Source: Owenia fusiformis (lineage: Eukaryota; Annelida; Polychaeta; Sabellida; Oweniidae). From it: 64,000 nucleotides of DNA. Under the pieces are notes generated by a model, which searched no databases, was not told where the DNA came from, and worked only from the letters and a program-made list of their open reading frames with translations. The stretch spans positions 27,659,223 to 27,723,222 of the forward strand of contig CAIIXF020000002.1 of the NCBI GenBank assembly GCA_903813345.2, in the 5' to 3' direction. Made by a program: the position numbers and the translations under genes. Positions 51,701 to 63,339 of this stretch are shown here, one piece after another (position 1 is the first letter of the stretch; the number at the start of each line of letters is the position of its first letter).

Positions 51701-54700
51701 CAAATGGCAGCCATCTTGTTTTTCCCCCTTCAAATTAAACTGGCAGGAAATTCAAAAATTTGAAAAAAATTTTAATCCTAAAATACATTTCAAAAATATG
51801 ATTTTCTTTTTAATTCTTCATGGGTCTTAAGTTATTTCTCCTTTGTATGTCATACATGTTGCCATTGGTGTTTTTTCTATGATAATGACCCTCTTTATTT
51901 GTTCAGATACTTATTCTGATCTCAGCAGGGGGTTAATTTTGCATCAAAACTCGTGAAAAAGTAAATATACTTATCAAATATAACTAGGACAGTAATAAAA
52001 ACCATATTTCACATACATTTGACTGAGGGACCAAAAGGGCATATATCCGGACACATCCTTCTCATGAGTTAGTTTTCTAATATTACACGTCGTCGTGATG
52101 TTTTAATGGATGTAAGCATATTCATTACACTTTTCTTTATCTTGATGTGAAAATCCAAGCTATGATGTTATTAGAAAATTTGAATCCGCCATTTTTGTTT
52201 ATCGATTTGGACCAATCAGAGGTGTACCAACTGTACGTCATCTCAATACATGTTTACATTATAAATGTAGTCATCTTTGAACTCTGAGGTTAATCCCTCT
52301 CCCCCCCCCCCCCCGATTCTGAAATATCTATGAATGAATACTCCGTAAACATGTGTATGGTAATATTTCTCAAATGTAAAGATTCTATTCTATGTTCTCT
52401 CAATGACAAATAATGATTTAGACATTCTTATCAGAAGCTTATTCCATGGCTCAAAGGTTCAAACTAACAATTATGCTATTAGACAGTGTTGTGTATGTAG
52501 TACAGTATCACAGCAGTGTAGTATAGCAGACAGCTCCAAGAGATACCTCAATCTCCCAATTCTTGATGGGCCAAGATTTACTGCATAACATAACACAAAT
52601 CATTGTAATTTGTTGAGCTACTCCAGAAGATCATACTACTGCACATATTATCCACTGTCTATTTAAATTTTTCATTGAAACGAATCAGGAAGACTGGCAG
52701 TGTCATTTGGAACTAATTCACTTAGTTCATGTTCATTATAGAATGAACTATATTCAGGTTTTGAATCCATGGAGGGAATTTTAGAACACATTCTGTAGCT
52801 TTCCTTCTTTTGTATCTGCAATTTTGCCAGATGTCAACTTCGTCAGCTTATCTTCAACTCCAGAGAATATGATGGCTACCTGCTCCTGCCATGGGGACTG
52901 CAAAGATATATCATAAACATAAAATTTGAAGGAAATGTGTGACAAATGAGTTGTCAAATTCACCTCTATTCTCTGCTCTGTTTGCCACTTCAATTTTAGT
53001 CCTTTTCTCAATGTTTTCGCCCACTGTGAGTTTTTGAAGTATCTTAAATGAATGCCCATGGGGTTTCACAAAGAGGGAAAAAACGTTTTCATACACCTTT
53101 TTCAGATAAACGCCCATGGGCCTAAACGTGAGAAACTCTGGTAAATATTTATAACACACATGTGCAATGTGAAATAAGAGCATGTGCAAAACATGAAGTA
53201 GGCCAATTAATATAATATTTTTGACCACTCTGTCAGACCAATCTTTTATCAAAACTACTAGTATGTGTCCTTAATATGTAAAATAATCATATACCATTTC
53301 AAATGTTGACCTTGACCTTAAGTTAAGAAAACATTAACTCAACAAGAAGCAAATCACAGTGAAGTAATTTTTTTTGATAAATAGTGGTCGTCTTAAAAAT
53401 TTCTCCTTAAACCGACCTTTTACCAGTTTACTGGTATTTCAATTTTCAAAAAACATGTTTTCTTGTAAAAAATAATGGCCATTTTAATATCAGCTGTCTT
53501 CTTGAACCTACCTATTTCATGGCTTAAATCTGATCCTACACATGATACAGACTTCAGGGACCCACATTGATGGAGGGATCTACTATAGAAGTCATTGATC
53601 TTAGGAATCTGGATATGTGAATGGAGCTCTGGAAATACCCAAAAAATGTGTAAATTAGTGTAGATTATAACTAGTCTTTGCATCAGGATGCAATAAAGCA
53701 AAATATAATTGTGTCAAATATTAGTGGGAGTACAGTATATCATGAACATGTATATCAGAATGTACCTTGACCTGCATATTTATAATTTGAAAATGAACAC
53801 TCAACTTAATTCATGAAACATACTGTAGATACAGTTAATTATCACACTTAAGAACTGAGATTAAGAACTGAGTTTTAAGTTTTATCATTGATCTGGAAAT
53901 CAGCATTTCAAACTCAGGTGTATAGCATACAGTAAGTCTTGGTATAGCAATGAAATCCAAATAGAAAGGCTTACACAAATGAAATCTTTCAGAGATTTGG
54001 AGATTTTCCAAAATAAACCTGAAAATTGGTGGATTTTTGTTTGGCAGACCTTTTCAATCCGTCAAATTAAACAGTAGCCAAATTAAAGGTGCAACAATTA
54101 GTGCATAGGGGGCATTAAATGATCATTGACCAGTGTCAAAATATATTTAAGTTTGTATATTTCATCAAGACTAAAATTATTTTTTATTATCTCCTAAGAA
54201 ACCCCCTGGATGAACATTAGCTCAGCTGATATTCCTCTTGAAACGTTGTGAATCTTAAAATCCATGAATTGGGACACCCTTTATAGAAGCTTTGAACTGA
54301 ATTTATACTGCTTAATGCTGAAATTGATAGTTTATCCATACATTTCAAGAAAATAGATATGTCAAAGAAGATATAAAGCTAAATATTGACCTGATAGCTC
54401 AGAAAAAAATAAAAAATTTCGAAGTTTCTCTCTACAGTCCTTGTTGCCCCTTTAAGTGTATCTACAGTACCCACGTAATACGACTTTCTCACCTGTTTTG
54501 CTTATCTCTGAAGTATTCTCACATGATGTCACAGCCAGAGTAAGAAGTCAGGTATTAGAGAGGAGCAGCATCAGAAAGCCGTGCCAGATACAACAATGAT
54601 GATGTACTTTATGGCATCTAAAGAAATATTTAAACAAGTTGTTAGAGAAAATTAGTACATAGATGACAGGCAGGTTTATGGTTGTTTCAATACCTATTAC

Positions 54701-57700
54701 TCCAATATCATCAAGGCAACAATAAATATTTTTGAAGCAATCTCTAACAAAGCATTAAAATGACAAAATGTAGCCACCTGGATGCTACATCTAATCTAAA
54801 CACTATTAGTTAAATTTTTTCAAGTTCTAAGAATTTGTTCTAGATGCTGAATGCTAATTGCTGACAACTGGATGTTGGAGTATGCATCACTGCTAAAATT
54901 CATAAATGCAAATAGTTGTGTTTCTTGTCTGTTTATCATATTAGAATCGTAACAAAGACCTCGATTTTATGATATATGTCAAATATATGACCTCAAATTT
55001 TATTCTGGCCATTGCCAAAGACCTCAATCGCTTTGCAATTTCGGTCTTTTAACAATGAGCAGAATAAAATTTTCGGTCATATATTACGCCATAAATTATA
55101 AAATCTTGGTCTTTATTCCTTAAATATCTTACCATTTTAGTAGGTAGTGACATAAAATCAATGTGTGTACAAAAGTGTAACATCTTGAAGTCTCTGACTG
55201 CCAACAGCCTAATTTTAGTAACAAAAATGCTTTTAGCAATATCAAACATTCAGGTTTTTGATCATTTGAACCCACGTGAGCTAATATTATCATGACTTCA
55301 ACTAATTTAAATGAACAAGGAAACAAACCTGCATCTTTGAGTTTCTTGAGGAACTGAGTAACTATAGATCATTTCTACTCAAGCAATCTGCATGGGTTCT
55401 TTCACTTCATGTTCATATAACACCCAGAGCTTTAGTACCCACTCTTTGCCTGCCTGAAAATCAAAGTGTGAAGAGCATTTAGTATACAGTCAGTTCTTGG
55501 ATATGTTATGCATGGAAATAGTCCTTTTGCATCTGTAAAAAAGCATCTAATATTGAAATTTAGATTCATTCAAATGCTAACTTACCATCCTATTTGGCCA
55601 ATGCAGTTGTGCTCTCTGGCTAATGACATTTTCAGTTCATTTTCCCCATAGAATATAAAAAATACCCTTCTCAAAAGTGAAATTGACTGAAAAGGCTATA
55701 AATATTGCCTATACCTAACATTAATAAGACAATGCATTAAATGCAATGGTGCAAAGATAAAGTGTTTTGCACTGTAAACGGTGAAGTGGACTATTTGATG
55801 ATTAAAAAATTTCACCTTTTATTGAAAAATGGTTGGATATTTGAATATTTGAGAAACATTTCCAATATTTTTGCTTATGTCTGCTAATTTTGGACCTTTT
55901 GATAGTAAAGGCTTGAGAGATTTTTCTACAGCGATGCTTGATCAAAATATGAAAATTTGAAAATGAATTCCACAGATCATCAAAAGCAAGGCTTTTTGGC
56001 CAGAGTTCAACTCAGTTCATAACATGAAAAAGTTTCACACCAACTGTTAAAATTATGAGAAAGCTGCTAGTAAAGGCTTAAGAAGATCTGGATATATTTT
56101 ATCAATGATGCTAGATCAAAATATGAAAATGAATTCCACAGATCAACTTGCTTTTATAAATGTCACTACATGAAAAAGTTTCACACCAACCATTGAAATT
56201 ATATTGAAAGATTAAGTGTAGCTAAATTAAACTGGCTCTCTCTAAAGCTGGCCAGATATAAGTATTAGCAGTATTACCAGGAGCTTTTCTTGCATCAAAA
56301 TGAGAAAAATATGCCCAATAAACAATAACAATTTCAGTTGATCAAAATAATAAAGACAATACAGAGAAAGAAATGTCATGTCACCCTACACTTGAAGGCT
56401 CCGGATCTGTGGTTTAAATTGTCACTCGGTAGTTTTTCACAATGAAATTCCCAATAAAATTTCCCCGCTCGTCACCCTTATTTCCTGATTTTTGGAAATA
56501 TGTTTGAGAAATGATAAGTCAATAAGGCAAATTAGAAGTCGGTGTCAAATTACTACACAAGTTGATTTTGAACTGTGAAATGCAGACATGACAGCAATCT
56601 TAGTTCAACTAGGCTTAATCATCCTGATGAAGTCAAAGAAAGAAAACTTGGTGAGCCTTAGTTATCGCAGTCCACAAGTTGTAGACCGTAATAATGCCTT
56701 GGCCCAGGGACATGAAAAACAGTTTTTCATGTCTCTGCTTGGCCCTTGGTCTAGATCGGGATTCATAAAAGTCTTAAGTTGATCAAGAATAAGGGTAATA
56801 TCCCAGTGTAATATCGACCATCTAGTTATACCCTAAAAGCACAATAATTCAGATTGGAATGGCAAAACTGGTCATTCAAAATTCAACTTAGAAAATTGGA
56901 AGCCATCTTCGATCTTGGAATAATTTTAGTGAACTTTTACGACTTGTTCCTTCACTTTCATCGATAGCACCTGTTATATACTTACTTCAATGTTATCTGT
57001 TTGTTCCCTTATACTTTATACACCAGACAGCAATACCTTAGGGTCCAATTTATTGTTACTGTCGTCATATTCGGGCATATTCGACAGAAATTTGAAAACT
57101 TCCACCTAAAAAGTTCAAAACCGGAATTTACGTCATGAGGTCATGACTCGCCAAAAATACGATTTAGGGTGAAAATGAGAGTGCACTTTCGATATCATTT
57201 TCTCCATGAACTACAGGTAGGTTAAAAAAGTTAAGCTGACAAAAAGATCAGAGATATCCAAAATAATCGAGAATACCTGAGGGTTAGTGCTGAAAACCCT
57301 GAAGACAAATTTCTGCCAACTTTTTAGCGGAAAAATTTTTTTTTTGGAAAAATCTTCCAAAAATATTCAAGTCGGGCCTACACCAAATACACTATTTTAT
57401 CCCTTATGAAACATAACGATGGCTTTACATATCACAACTCTCATATATGGCATCCTAAAAATTCAAACAGAATCAAAATTGATAATTTATGGGTTGAGTT
57501 ATGGCCTCTTGACTTGAGGTGTCGTATTTTTCTACGAACTCGTGTACCGAGAAATCGGGACTATATCACGCCACGGCGGAGATAGAAATGTCGCTAACCG
57601 AAGCACAATTTGCCCTTTGGATCTCCTGCTGTGACGTGAAATATGCCTGAGTTCTCCCAATATAGGCCGACCTTGGGAGGCTCTATATTTGGGCAAGAAC

Positions 57701-60700
57701 GAATACAGGAATATAGCCGCCCTTCGGCTCCATTGACTTCCATGCAAATACTTCGCTAGGTATGTAATACATGTGTTTAAAGAAGTTATTTCATTTTTGG
57801 AGGGGTCTGTTTTTGGGTCACCCTGAATTATGCACATAATGTTAAGGATGAACATCACAAGGAATTAAAAGCATATATAGACTAGGCATTAGCATGATAA
57901 AATGTCACCACTTAGTTGCTCACAATATTGTGAGTTCAATCTTACGTCAGATTTGAATTTCTGATCAACCGCCAACCACCAATCGCCGTCAGAAAAAATG
58001 GAGACCACTACAATATCTCACCACTTTTCGATGGTGACAAAAAAAGAACAATCAGCAACTTAGAACTGGGTTAAGTTTTCAACTAACATTGCATATGGAT
58101 ACAAGAACACAAATGTGTACAAAATGTCCCCACCAATGGGTGATCCCGTCAAATGGTTTGCCTGAAAATGAGTAGACAAGACTTTACAGACACAATTTGA
58201 GGACGGAAAATCCAAAATGGCCTCCTTAAAATTTACCCAGAATGCCAAAAAGTTAGTCAGTCCTAGAATTTCATACTAAGAACCACCCCTGAAATTGATC
58301 CGTCAGACAGTTAACCAGAAAACAAGTAAACAAGACTTTACAGACAAGATTTTAGGATAGAAAATCCAAAATGGCTGCCTTGACATTTACCCAGAATGTA
58401 AAAAAAACTTAAATCAGTTCTAGATTTTCATCCTAAGAATCATCCCTGAAAATTTGAAATTGATCTACCAAACGGTTCACCTGAAAACGCATAGACAATT
58501 TTACAGACAACATTTTAGGACGTAAAATCCAAAATGGCTGCCTTGACATTTACCCAGAACGCAAAAAAAACCTAATCAGATCTACATTTTCATACTAAGA
58601 ATCATCCCTGAAAATTTGAAATTGATCTACCAAACGGTTCACCTGAAAACGCGTAGACAAGACTTTGCAGACAAGATTTTAGGACGGAAAAATCCAAAAT
58701 GGCCGACAATAAAAAGTGATTATGAATTTTTGCTGATTTATTTTTACAAAATTATCACATATAACTACTGTTAACAATAACATAGGCTTTTACAACAAAG
58801 TACACCTGGAATTATTTATAAAGCTACTAAATAGTTAAAGTATGAAAACTCAAAAACACCATTCAATATGATACAAAGTATTATCGCGCGCTAACTTTTC
58901 TTAAGACATTCAAATGGCTGGCATGACTGAGCTAACAGGCCCAAAACCTATTCAGATGTAGAATGAAGTGAGCTGAACAAGATTTTAAAGTTTTAAAAGC
59001 AACTGTGAAGCTGTTTTTCTTAAATTTTGCAGACAAGGATTTTAGCATTTGACTTCAAAATGGCCGACAGGAAGTAGGTATCACCAAGTTAATTTTTTTT
59101 CATCCACATCTGTACGCACTCATAAGTTTTCCCTGAAAATTTGAAGGTGATATCTGTAGCGGTTTTGGAGAAAATTGCCGGACGTACGGACGGACGGACG
59201 CGCCTAGGCCGACAATATGGCCCAACACTATGTGGTGGGGACACAACAAGGCATTAACATGACAAAATGTCACCACCTAGTTGCTCACAATGTTAGGAGT
59301 ACACTTTTAAGTCAGAATTGAAATTATGAGAACTTGTAGATGATTCTAAAAAAGTAAGTCAACTTGAAGCAAGTTGAAAAGGGAACTTTTTTGACCATGC
59401 ATGAGAAGGTCGTTGCAGGAGAAATCTCCAATCTAAAGTCAGATTTGAACGTTTGATAACTTGTAGATGATTTTGAAAAAAAATTGGTTAATTTGAAGCA
59501 AGTTGAAAAAGACTTATTTGACCCTGAGAAGGTCATTGAAGGTCAAATCATTTTTTACGTTGAGAAGGTCATTGAGGGTCAATTTTGAAAAAAAGTGTTG
59601 TCAATTTGAAGCGAATTGAAAAAGATCCTTTGGCCTGTTTTGACCGTGAGAAAGTCATTGAAGGTGAAATCTCAAATCTAAAGTCAGATTTGAACTTCTG
59701 AGAACTCGTGATTTTGAAAAAAGAATGGGTCAATTTGAAATAAGTTGAAAAAAGATCTTTTTACCTTTTTTTACCTTTGGGAGGTCATTGAAGGTCAAAT
59801 CTTAAATATAATGTCAGATTGAGCTTCTGACAACTTGTTGATGATTTTGAGAAAAACTGAAGTCAGTCCAAACAGTATTTGTTAAGTTATCGAAAGTTGT
59901 ATACAACAAGAATCTGTTATAGATGCCAACCACGAATCACCAACCGCCACCCGCCGATCACCAACGGCAACCACTGTCACAAAAAACGTAGACCATAACA
60001 ATATGTCACCACTTTTTGGTGGTGAAATAAAAGAACAGAATTTTGTGCACAAATTAATACGGTTATATCCCCAGCTAATTGAACACTGGAAAAAAATCCA
60101 CAATCAGTCTACCCTGTTTCTGTCCAAGGTCGGATACTAATAGGATGAATTTAGATTTGAAAGGGCCATTTGAGTAATGCTTACTTCTGTATCGGCTAAT
60201 GTACTGCGCCAAACGTGTTCCATCCGTCTTTTTTATCACGAGTTTTCCGATATCACTGCCGTTCATGCTCAAGGCGAATGACAACTGGGATATGCCCGAC
60301 GGTGATGTTACATTTGGAATTATCATCCGAGCAACATCTCCAGCTAACCGAGGACGTGATGTTTCTATGTACATATAATATCCTGAAAATATATGGTGTG
60401 TGTATCGGGTGTCCCAAAAATAATCGCTTGTTGACAAGTGTTTTCTAAGCAATTGAATATTTAAATTGATTGAAAATTTCTATACAGTAGGCATAGCCAA
60501 ATGCATAGTACTATCAAGAAATCCAATATCAGAGCTGGGCAATAAGACTTCATAGCATTTGTGCCTGCTATTAGGTGATTGAATCAGTCTGTCTCAGTCT
60601 CAAAAACAGCTTGTCTGTGCGTCAGGTTTATTGATTTGTTACATTGTTCTCTGTTTTTAAAATACGTTCTGTCCAAAAAGTTCTGTTTTTAGGGATAAAC

Positions 60701-62831
60701 AATGCCTTTAAGAAATAAGCGAAAAGGCTACTATTGAAAACTATTTTAGGGTGAAGGTTTTGAGTGGAATATCAATCATAAAGGAAAGGGCAAGAGTAAG
60801 AGTCCTGTTATTGTCAATAAACGTATGAACAAAAATGCAAAACATCCAAAATACATTAAAGGATGGGATAATTATGTCATCGAAGGCGATATTTAAAGAA
60901 AAATACACAATTTCGGCTCGAAAAAACAGCTTTTTTCAGACTGAAATAAGTGGCTCTCCATTGAATGGAACTTTTGGCATGTATTTTTGAATTTGTCATT
61001 TCCCACATAATATATGAGTGAATCCTGTCACCAATGATACCCTTAGGCCACTCGATAAAAATTTGCAACGAATTTGAGCGATCACTTGCTGAAAAACAGT
61101 TGTCAAACAGCGATTTATTTTTTGGGGGACACCCGAAATGTGTCAAATATAAGGTCGATGATCTTATCAATCATTATGGCTTTACAGCAGCCCGAGCTGT
61201 AAATGCTGTGATTAATTCGATCAAAAGGTCCTACACTGTGACACACACACACAGACCTCTGTTTCCATTGTAGTCCGAGGATGGCCCTGTGTATGCAGTA
61301 GGAGTCGATCCATTGTGCCTTGTCCACTGAAAGTCTGCATTCTCATCATGTGTTATACCACACATTCCCTCATCAAATGTGCATCTAAATCCCATATCAC
61401 TTGTTGGAGGGATAGAGTTAGATGCGGTTGTAGGAAGAGTGGTCGTTATGTTCGAAGTACTATCACCACCTCTGGATGTTGGAAGAGCAGTTGTATGAAA
61501 AGTAGTTGTAGGAAAAGCAGTTGTTATGCTTGTAGTATTGTCAAGGCCTATTACTTGAATATCGTCAATTGCAATATCACCTCTATAACTTGCCCCTCGT
61601 TTTCCTTCAAACACCAGCTCGTGCCGTCCTGTTGGAATACTAATGTATTCTGAGCGTTTCCATAGTGAACCATAACGACTAGCTGCTTGCTGCCCTATAA
61701 TATTGATAGATCTTATGTGACATGTTGATATATCTATACATATCCTTTTATTCAATGGGAGTTTATAAATAGGGCCTCCAGAAGAGCTGTTCAAAGCGCT
61801 CAGAAGATCGACAAAAGACTAAAAGAGTGAAACGAATAATGTAAAGTGATATTGTTTTTCTGGGAATTCGTAAATTGCACTGTAAATGTTTAAATGACTT
61901 TTTGTATAGTAAGATTAAGGAATAATAGAAATTTACCTGCTATTTGCCATATGGTTGTATTATCCAATCTTACATTGAGTTCATCAATAGCCGAGCCAAA
62001 CATATTGTACCAAAACCACAATATTCTGCTTGAGTAATGTTCTTCCATGTCGAACTTTATTCTGGCAATATCTCCCATCTTTCTCGGTCTTGACGTTTCA
62101 ATGTAAAGGTAATGTCCTTAAATAAAACATTTATCTTCATAATGATAGTAGCCTAGGATTCAATGAATCGGTGGTGGCATAAACAACAATGTATTTGAAC
62201 GTCCGGCCATTGATTTGTTGACATACTGATTTATTCAAAATACCAATTTTTAAGTTGTGTACATGTGAATTTAATTTTTGAAAATAGTTTGTATGTATCT
62301 GACTAACCTTCAATTTGTATGTTTGTTTAAAATTAGGAAATTACTGACCTAGACCATTGTATGAATGATCGCCATTTGGACCAGTGAAACGACTAGGTGT
62401 TCGGCCGAAATTCCTAGTCCATTTAAAGTCAGCAGAATCATCGTGTGAACCATTACAAATAGATTGCTCAAATGTACACTGGAATATAACATTTGATCCC
62501 AAAGCTGCAGTTGTTGATGTTGCATCTGTTGTGACGTAATGAGTACGTGACATATATGGGGTTGTTGTTGTTGGCGTTCTTGTTGTTGTTGTTGTTATTG
62601 ATGTTGTTGTTGTTGTTGTGAATCGATACCCTGTTGTACTTGGTCTTGCAGTCGACCGAGATGGCAAGGTACTATCTACTGTTGTTTCGTGTGCTGTGTA
62701 TCTTTGACTTGTCGATGATATTCTAGCTGTCTGCAAGTTTGATGTGCCGTACTGATAATGGTCTGTTGTATTTGGCCTCGATGTGGTTTCATAGTTTTCG
62801 GGAGTTTGAGTGGTTGGTGTTATATCCGTAT
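45744..62831 (-). CDS. MAM-MAM-CUB extracellular protein (5' part outside window)
   Basis: Seven minus-strand exons, 62349-62831, 61937-62116, 61257-61694, 60185-60382, 46550-46708, 46015-46199 and 45744-45911, stay in frame. Every junction except the last is phase 1, as in shuffled extracellular modules. Order: Thr-rich mucin-like linker; MAM1 (FQCTFEQSICNGSHDDSADF, HYLYIETSRPRKMGDIARI, LVFEGKRGASYRGDIAIDDI); second Thr-rich linker; MAM2 (FRCTFDEGMCGITHDENADF, YYMYIETSRPRLAGDVARM, LVFEGIRGQGYRGDIAIDNL); short linker; CUB (CGGSGHFSQQSGYISSPNYP, CTYSV, CTYDSLMIYDG, CGVKLPGPF, SGWSLRYYL) and stop. Two introns fall at equal places in both MAMs, which points to module duplication. MAM and CUB domains mediate adhesion or ligand binding outside the cell. 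The 13.5 kb intron between 60185 and 46708 is phase-compatible but its splicing is inferred. No membrane anchor is seen at the C-terminus. Confidence 0.82.
47853..47927. repeat. Short palindrome (TTATGTCC ... GGACATAA)
   Basis: ATTATGTCCCTTTCATTGAA, CATATGCC ... GGCACATATTCAATGGCACG, GACATAAT: imperfect inverted arms of about 33 bases around TGAGGTCTGACGGACCGA. It is probably a small foldback repeat. Lies in the large MAM/CUB intron. Confidence 0.55.
48228..49105 (+). repeat. Tandem duplication, units of about 430 bases
   Basis: The unit 48228-48655 (CGATCATATCTCAGTCAATA ... CCTGAAGACAAATTTCTGCC ... ACGACGAGTGAAAAATCATG ... TTAGATTTGATACGCGTATG) is followed by a diverged second copy to about 49080. 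A third start, CATGGCCATATCTCGATCAA, is then cut off. The 25-base core around GAAGACAAATTTCTGCCAAC also occurs at about 57300, so the unit belongs to a dispersed family. Confidence 0.7.
50231..50466. mobile_element. MITE with about 28-base inverted ends
   Basis: AAAGGACCGCGAGTTGTTTG, TAGAATGA at the left and TCATTCTACAAACAACTCAC, GGTCCTTT at the right; 236 bases in total. Subterminal AACACTTTTAAACA-like and TTTTAAAGTGTAT segments also pair partly. No coding. Confidence 0.7.
51316..51527. mobile_element. MITE with about 28-base inverted ends
   Basis: GTGAAGGACGATTCTCGGTT, TGGAGAAC at the left, with GTTCTCCAAACCGAGAATCG, TCCTTTACAC at the right; 212 bases, no coding. The arms pair almost perfectly, which suggests a fairly young insertion. 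Confidence 0.75.
52781..55372 (-). CDS. Candidate small gene of unknown function in the MAM/CUB intron
   Basis: Six minus-strand segments join in one frame to about 139 residues: 55329-55372 (ATG at 55372), 55133-55208, 54493-54517, 53512-53628, 53097-53137 and 52781-52897 (TAA). The donors are mostly good (GTAAGA, GTGAGA, GTAGGT, GTGTAT) and phases agree at each joint. Segments read RLLAVRDFKMLHFCTHIDFM, HIQIPKINDFYSRSL, SVSCVGSDLSHEIG, FLTFRPMGVYLKK and SPWQEQVAIIFSGVEDKLTK. The sequence looks like globular protein, not repeat. I do not recognise the family. The 25-base exon at 54493 and the start are the weakest parts; the exon at 55329 extends open upstream (KEWVLKLWVLYEHEVKEP) but a TGA separates that from the ATG, so an alternative donor is possible. 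It is on the same strand as its host intron. Confidence 0.4.
55897..56210 (+). repeat. Tandem duplication of about 150-170 bases
   Basis: TAGTAAAGGCTTGAGAGATT ... GATCAAAATATGAAAAT ... GAATTCCACAGATCA ... ATGAAAAAGTTTCACACCAA occurs at 55905-56045 and again, shortened, at 56070-56200. Non-coding, in the large intron. Confidence 0.6.
57810..57826 (-). mobile_element. Isolated mariner-like element end
   Basis: TTTTTGGGTCACCCTG matches the right end of the element at 31911-34272, including its CAGGGTGACCC tip on the minus strand. The opposite end was not found, so this is a solo or truncated end. Confidence 0.4.
57894..58039 (-). repeat. GTCACCACC-family repeat, short copy
   Basis: AGGCATTAGCATGATAAAAT, GTCACCACTTAG at the left; CCACTTTTCGATGGTGACA at the right, with CCGCCAACCACCAATCGCCG inside. 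Minus-strand orientation relative to 10143. Confidence 0.65.
58125..59243. mobile_element. 1.1 kb element with TGTCCCCACC ends and internal tandem units
   Basis: Ends TGTCCCCACC and GGTGGGGACA are inverted. Inside, a unit of about 160 bases (AGACAAGACTTTACAGACAA, ATCCAAAATGGC, ACATTTACCCAGAA, ATCATCCCTGAAAATTTGAA) is repeated about four times between 58160 and 58690. Near the right end is GACGTACGGACGGACGGACG. The tips resemble the GTCACCACC family lying directly on both sides, and the two may share a mobilising enzyme (inference). No transposase seen. Confidence 0.65.
59249..60027 (-). mobile_element. GTCACCACC-family element, longer copy
   Basis: AAGGCATTAACATGACAAAA, TGTCACCACCTAG at the left; AACAATATGTCACCACTTTT, TGGTGGTGA at the right. 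The inside has several diverged units of GAGAAGGTCATTGAAGGTCA, AATCTAAAGTCAGATTTGAA and TTTGAAGCAAGTTGAAAAAG. It is about 780 bases with no coding. The copy at 63340 shows the same units in the other orientation. Confidence 0.7.
60406..61134. mobile_element. 729-base non-autonomous DNA element with CGGGTGTCCCAAAA ends
   Basis: Left CGGGTGTCCCAAAAATAATC, GCTTGTTGACAAGTGTTTTC; right GAAAAACAGTTGTCAAACAG, CGATTTATTTTTTGGGGGAC, ACCCG. Arms of about 42 bases. It starts only about 24 bases upstream of the MAM/CUB exon 60185-60382 and carries no recognised transposase. The tip resembles mariner-type ends elsewhere in this window. Confidence 0.7.
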
Positions 62832-63339
62832 CTGCATTTAAGAAAGGAAGAGGTGCGATTATTGGCAAATACCCCCATGGTCAAAATGAATAATTCTAAG
62901 GTGTCACATGAAGAATAGAATGTCATATAACTCTTTGGAAAATATTAAAGTGCTCGGGCACACATAGGCTGAGATAGGGCCATTTAGTTCAGTAAGGTTG
63001 TATTGACTTACATGGGGCAGTGCATCATTGACTTAACATGAGGATATCAGCAGATCCCAATAGATTGGTTTCCATTGATTATCACAAAATACCAAAAATA
63101 CACTATGACCTGAATCGATTGCAAACTTAATAATTTCACAATATGACACAAATGATTTATCTCATCAAATGTGCAAATATGAAGTTTGCAATCAATTCAG
63201 GTCATACTTTAAATAAAAAGATTGTACATTTTTTCATCAATTTTTTCCCTACAAAAAGGCTCTAGAAAAATGCTCCAAAAACAACTTTTACACTTATCAA
63301 ATATCATACAGGTTTGTAAAACCATAGATTATACTATTA
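62832..63339. other. Intron of the MAM/CUB gene, no feature seen
   Basis: AT-rich sequence upstream of the most 5' MAM/CUB exon in view. ATTGCAAACTTAATAATTTC and GAAGTTTGCAATCAATTCAG (63118-63200) form a weak inverted repeat containing GACCTGAAT. No exon of the gene was recognised here. Confidence 0.35.

Noticed and set aside
51899-52600. Open frame at 52403-52588 and C-run at about 52302
   Set aside because: No splice partners, no family resemblance; the C-run is a simple homopolymer.
56709-56737. 13-base hairpin GGGACATGAAAAAC / GTTTTTCATGTCTC
   Set aside because: Too short and isolated to separate from chance; no terminator role is expected in an animal intron.
57532-57858. 108-residue minus-strand open frame
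   Set aside because: Begins in a mariner-like end (CAGGGTGACCC) and shows no transposase motif.
61315-61653. 112-residue plus-strand frame rich in Cys, Ser and Arg
   Set aside because: Antisense of the Thr-rich linker and MAM exon 61257-61694.
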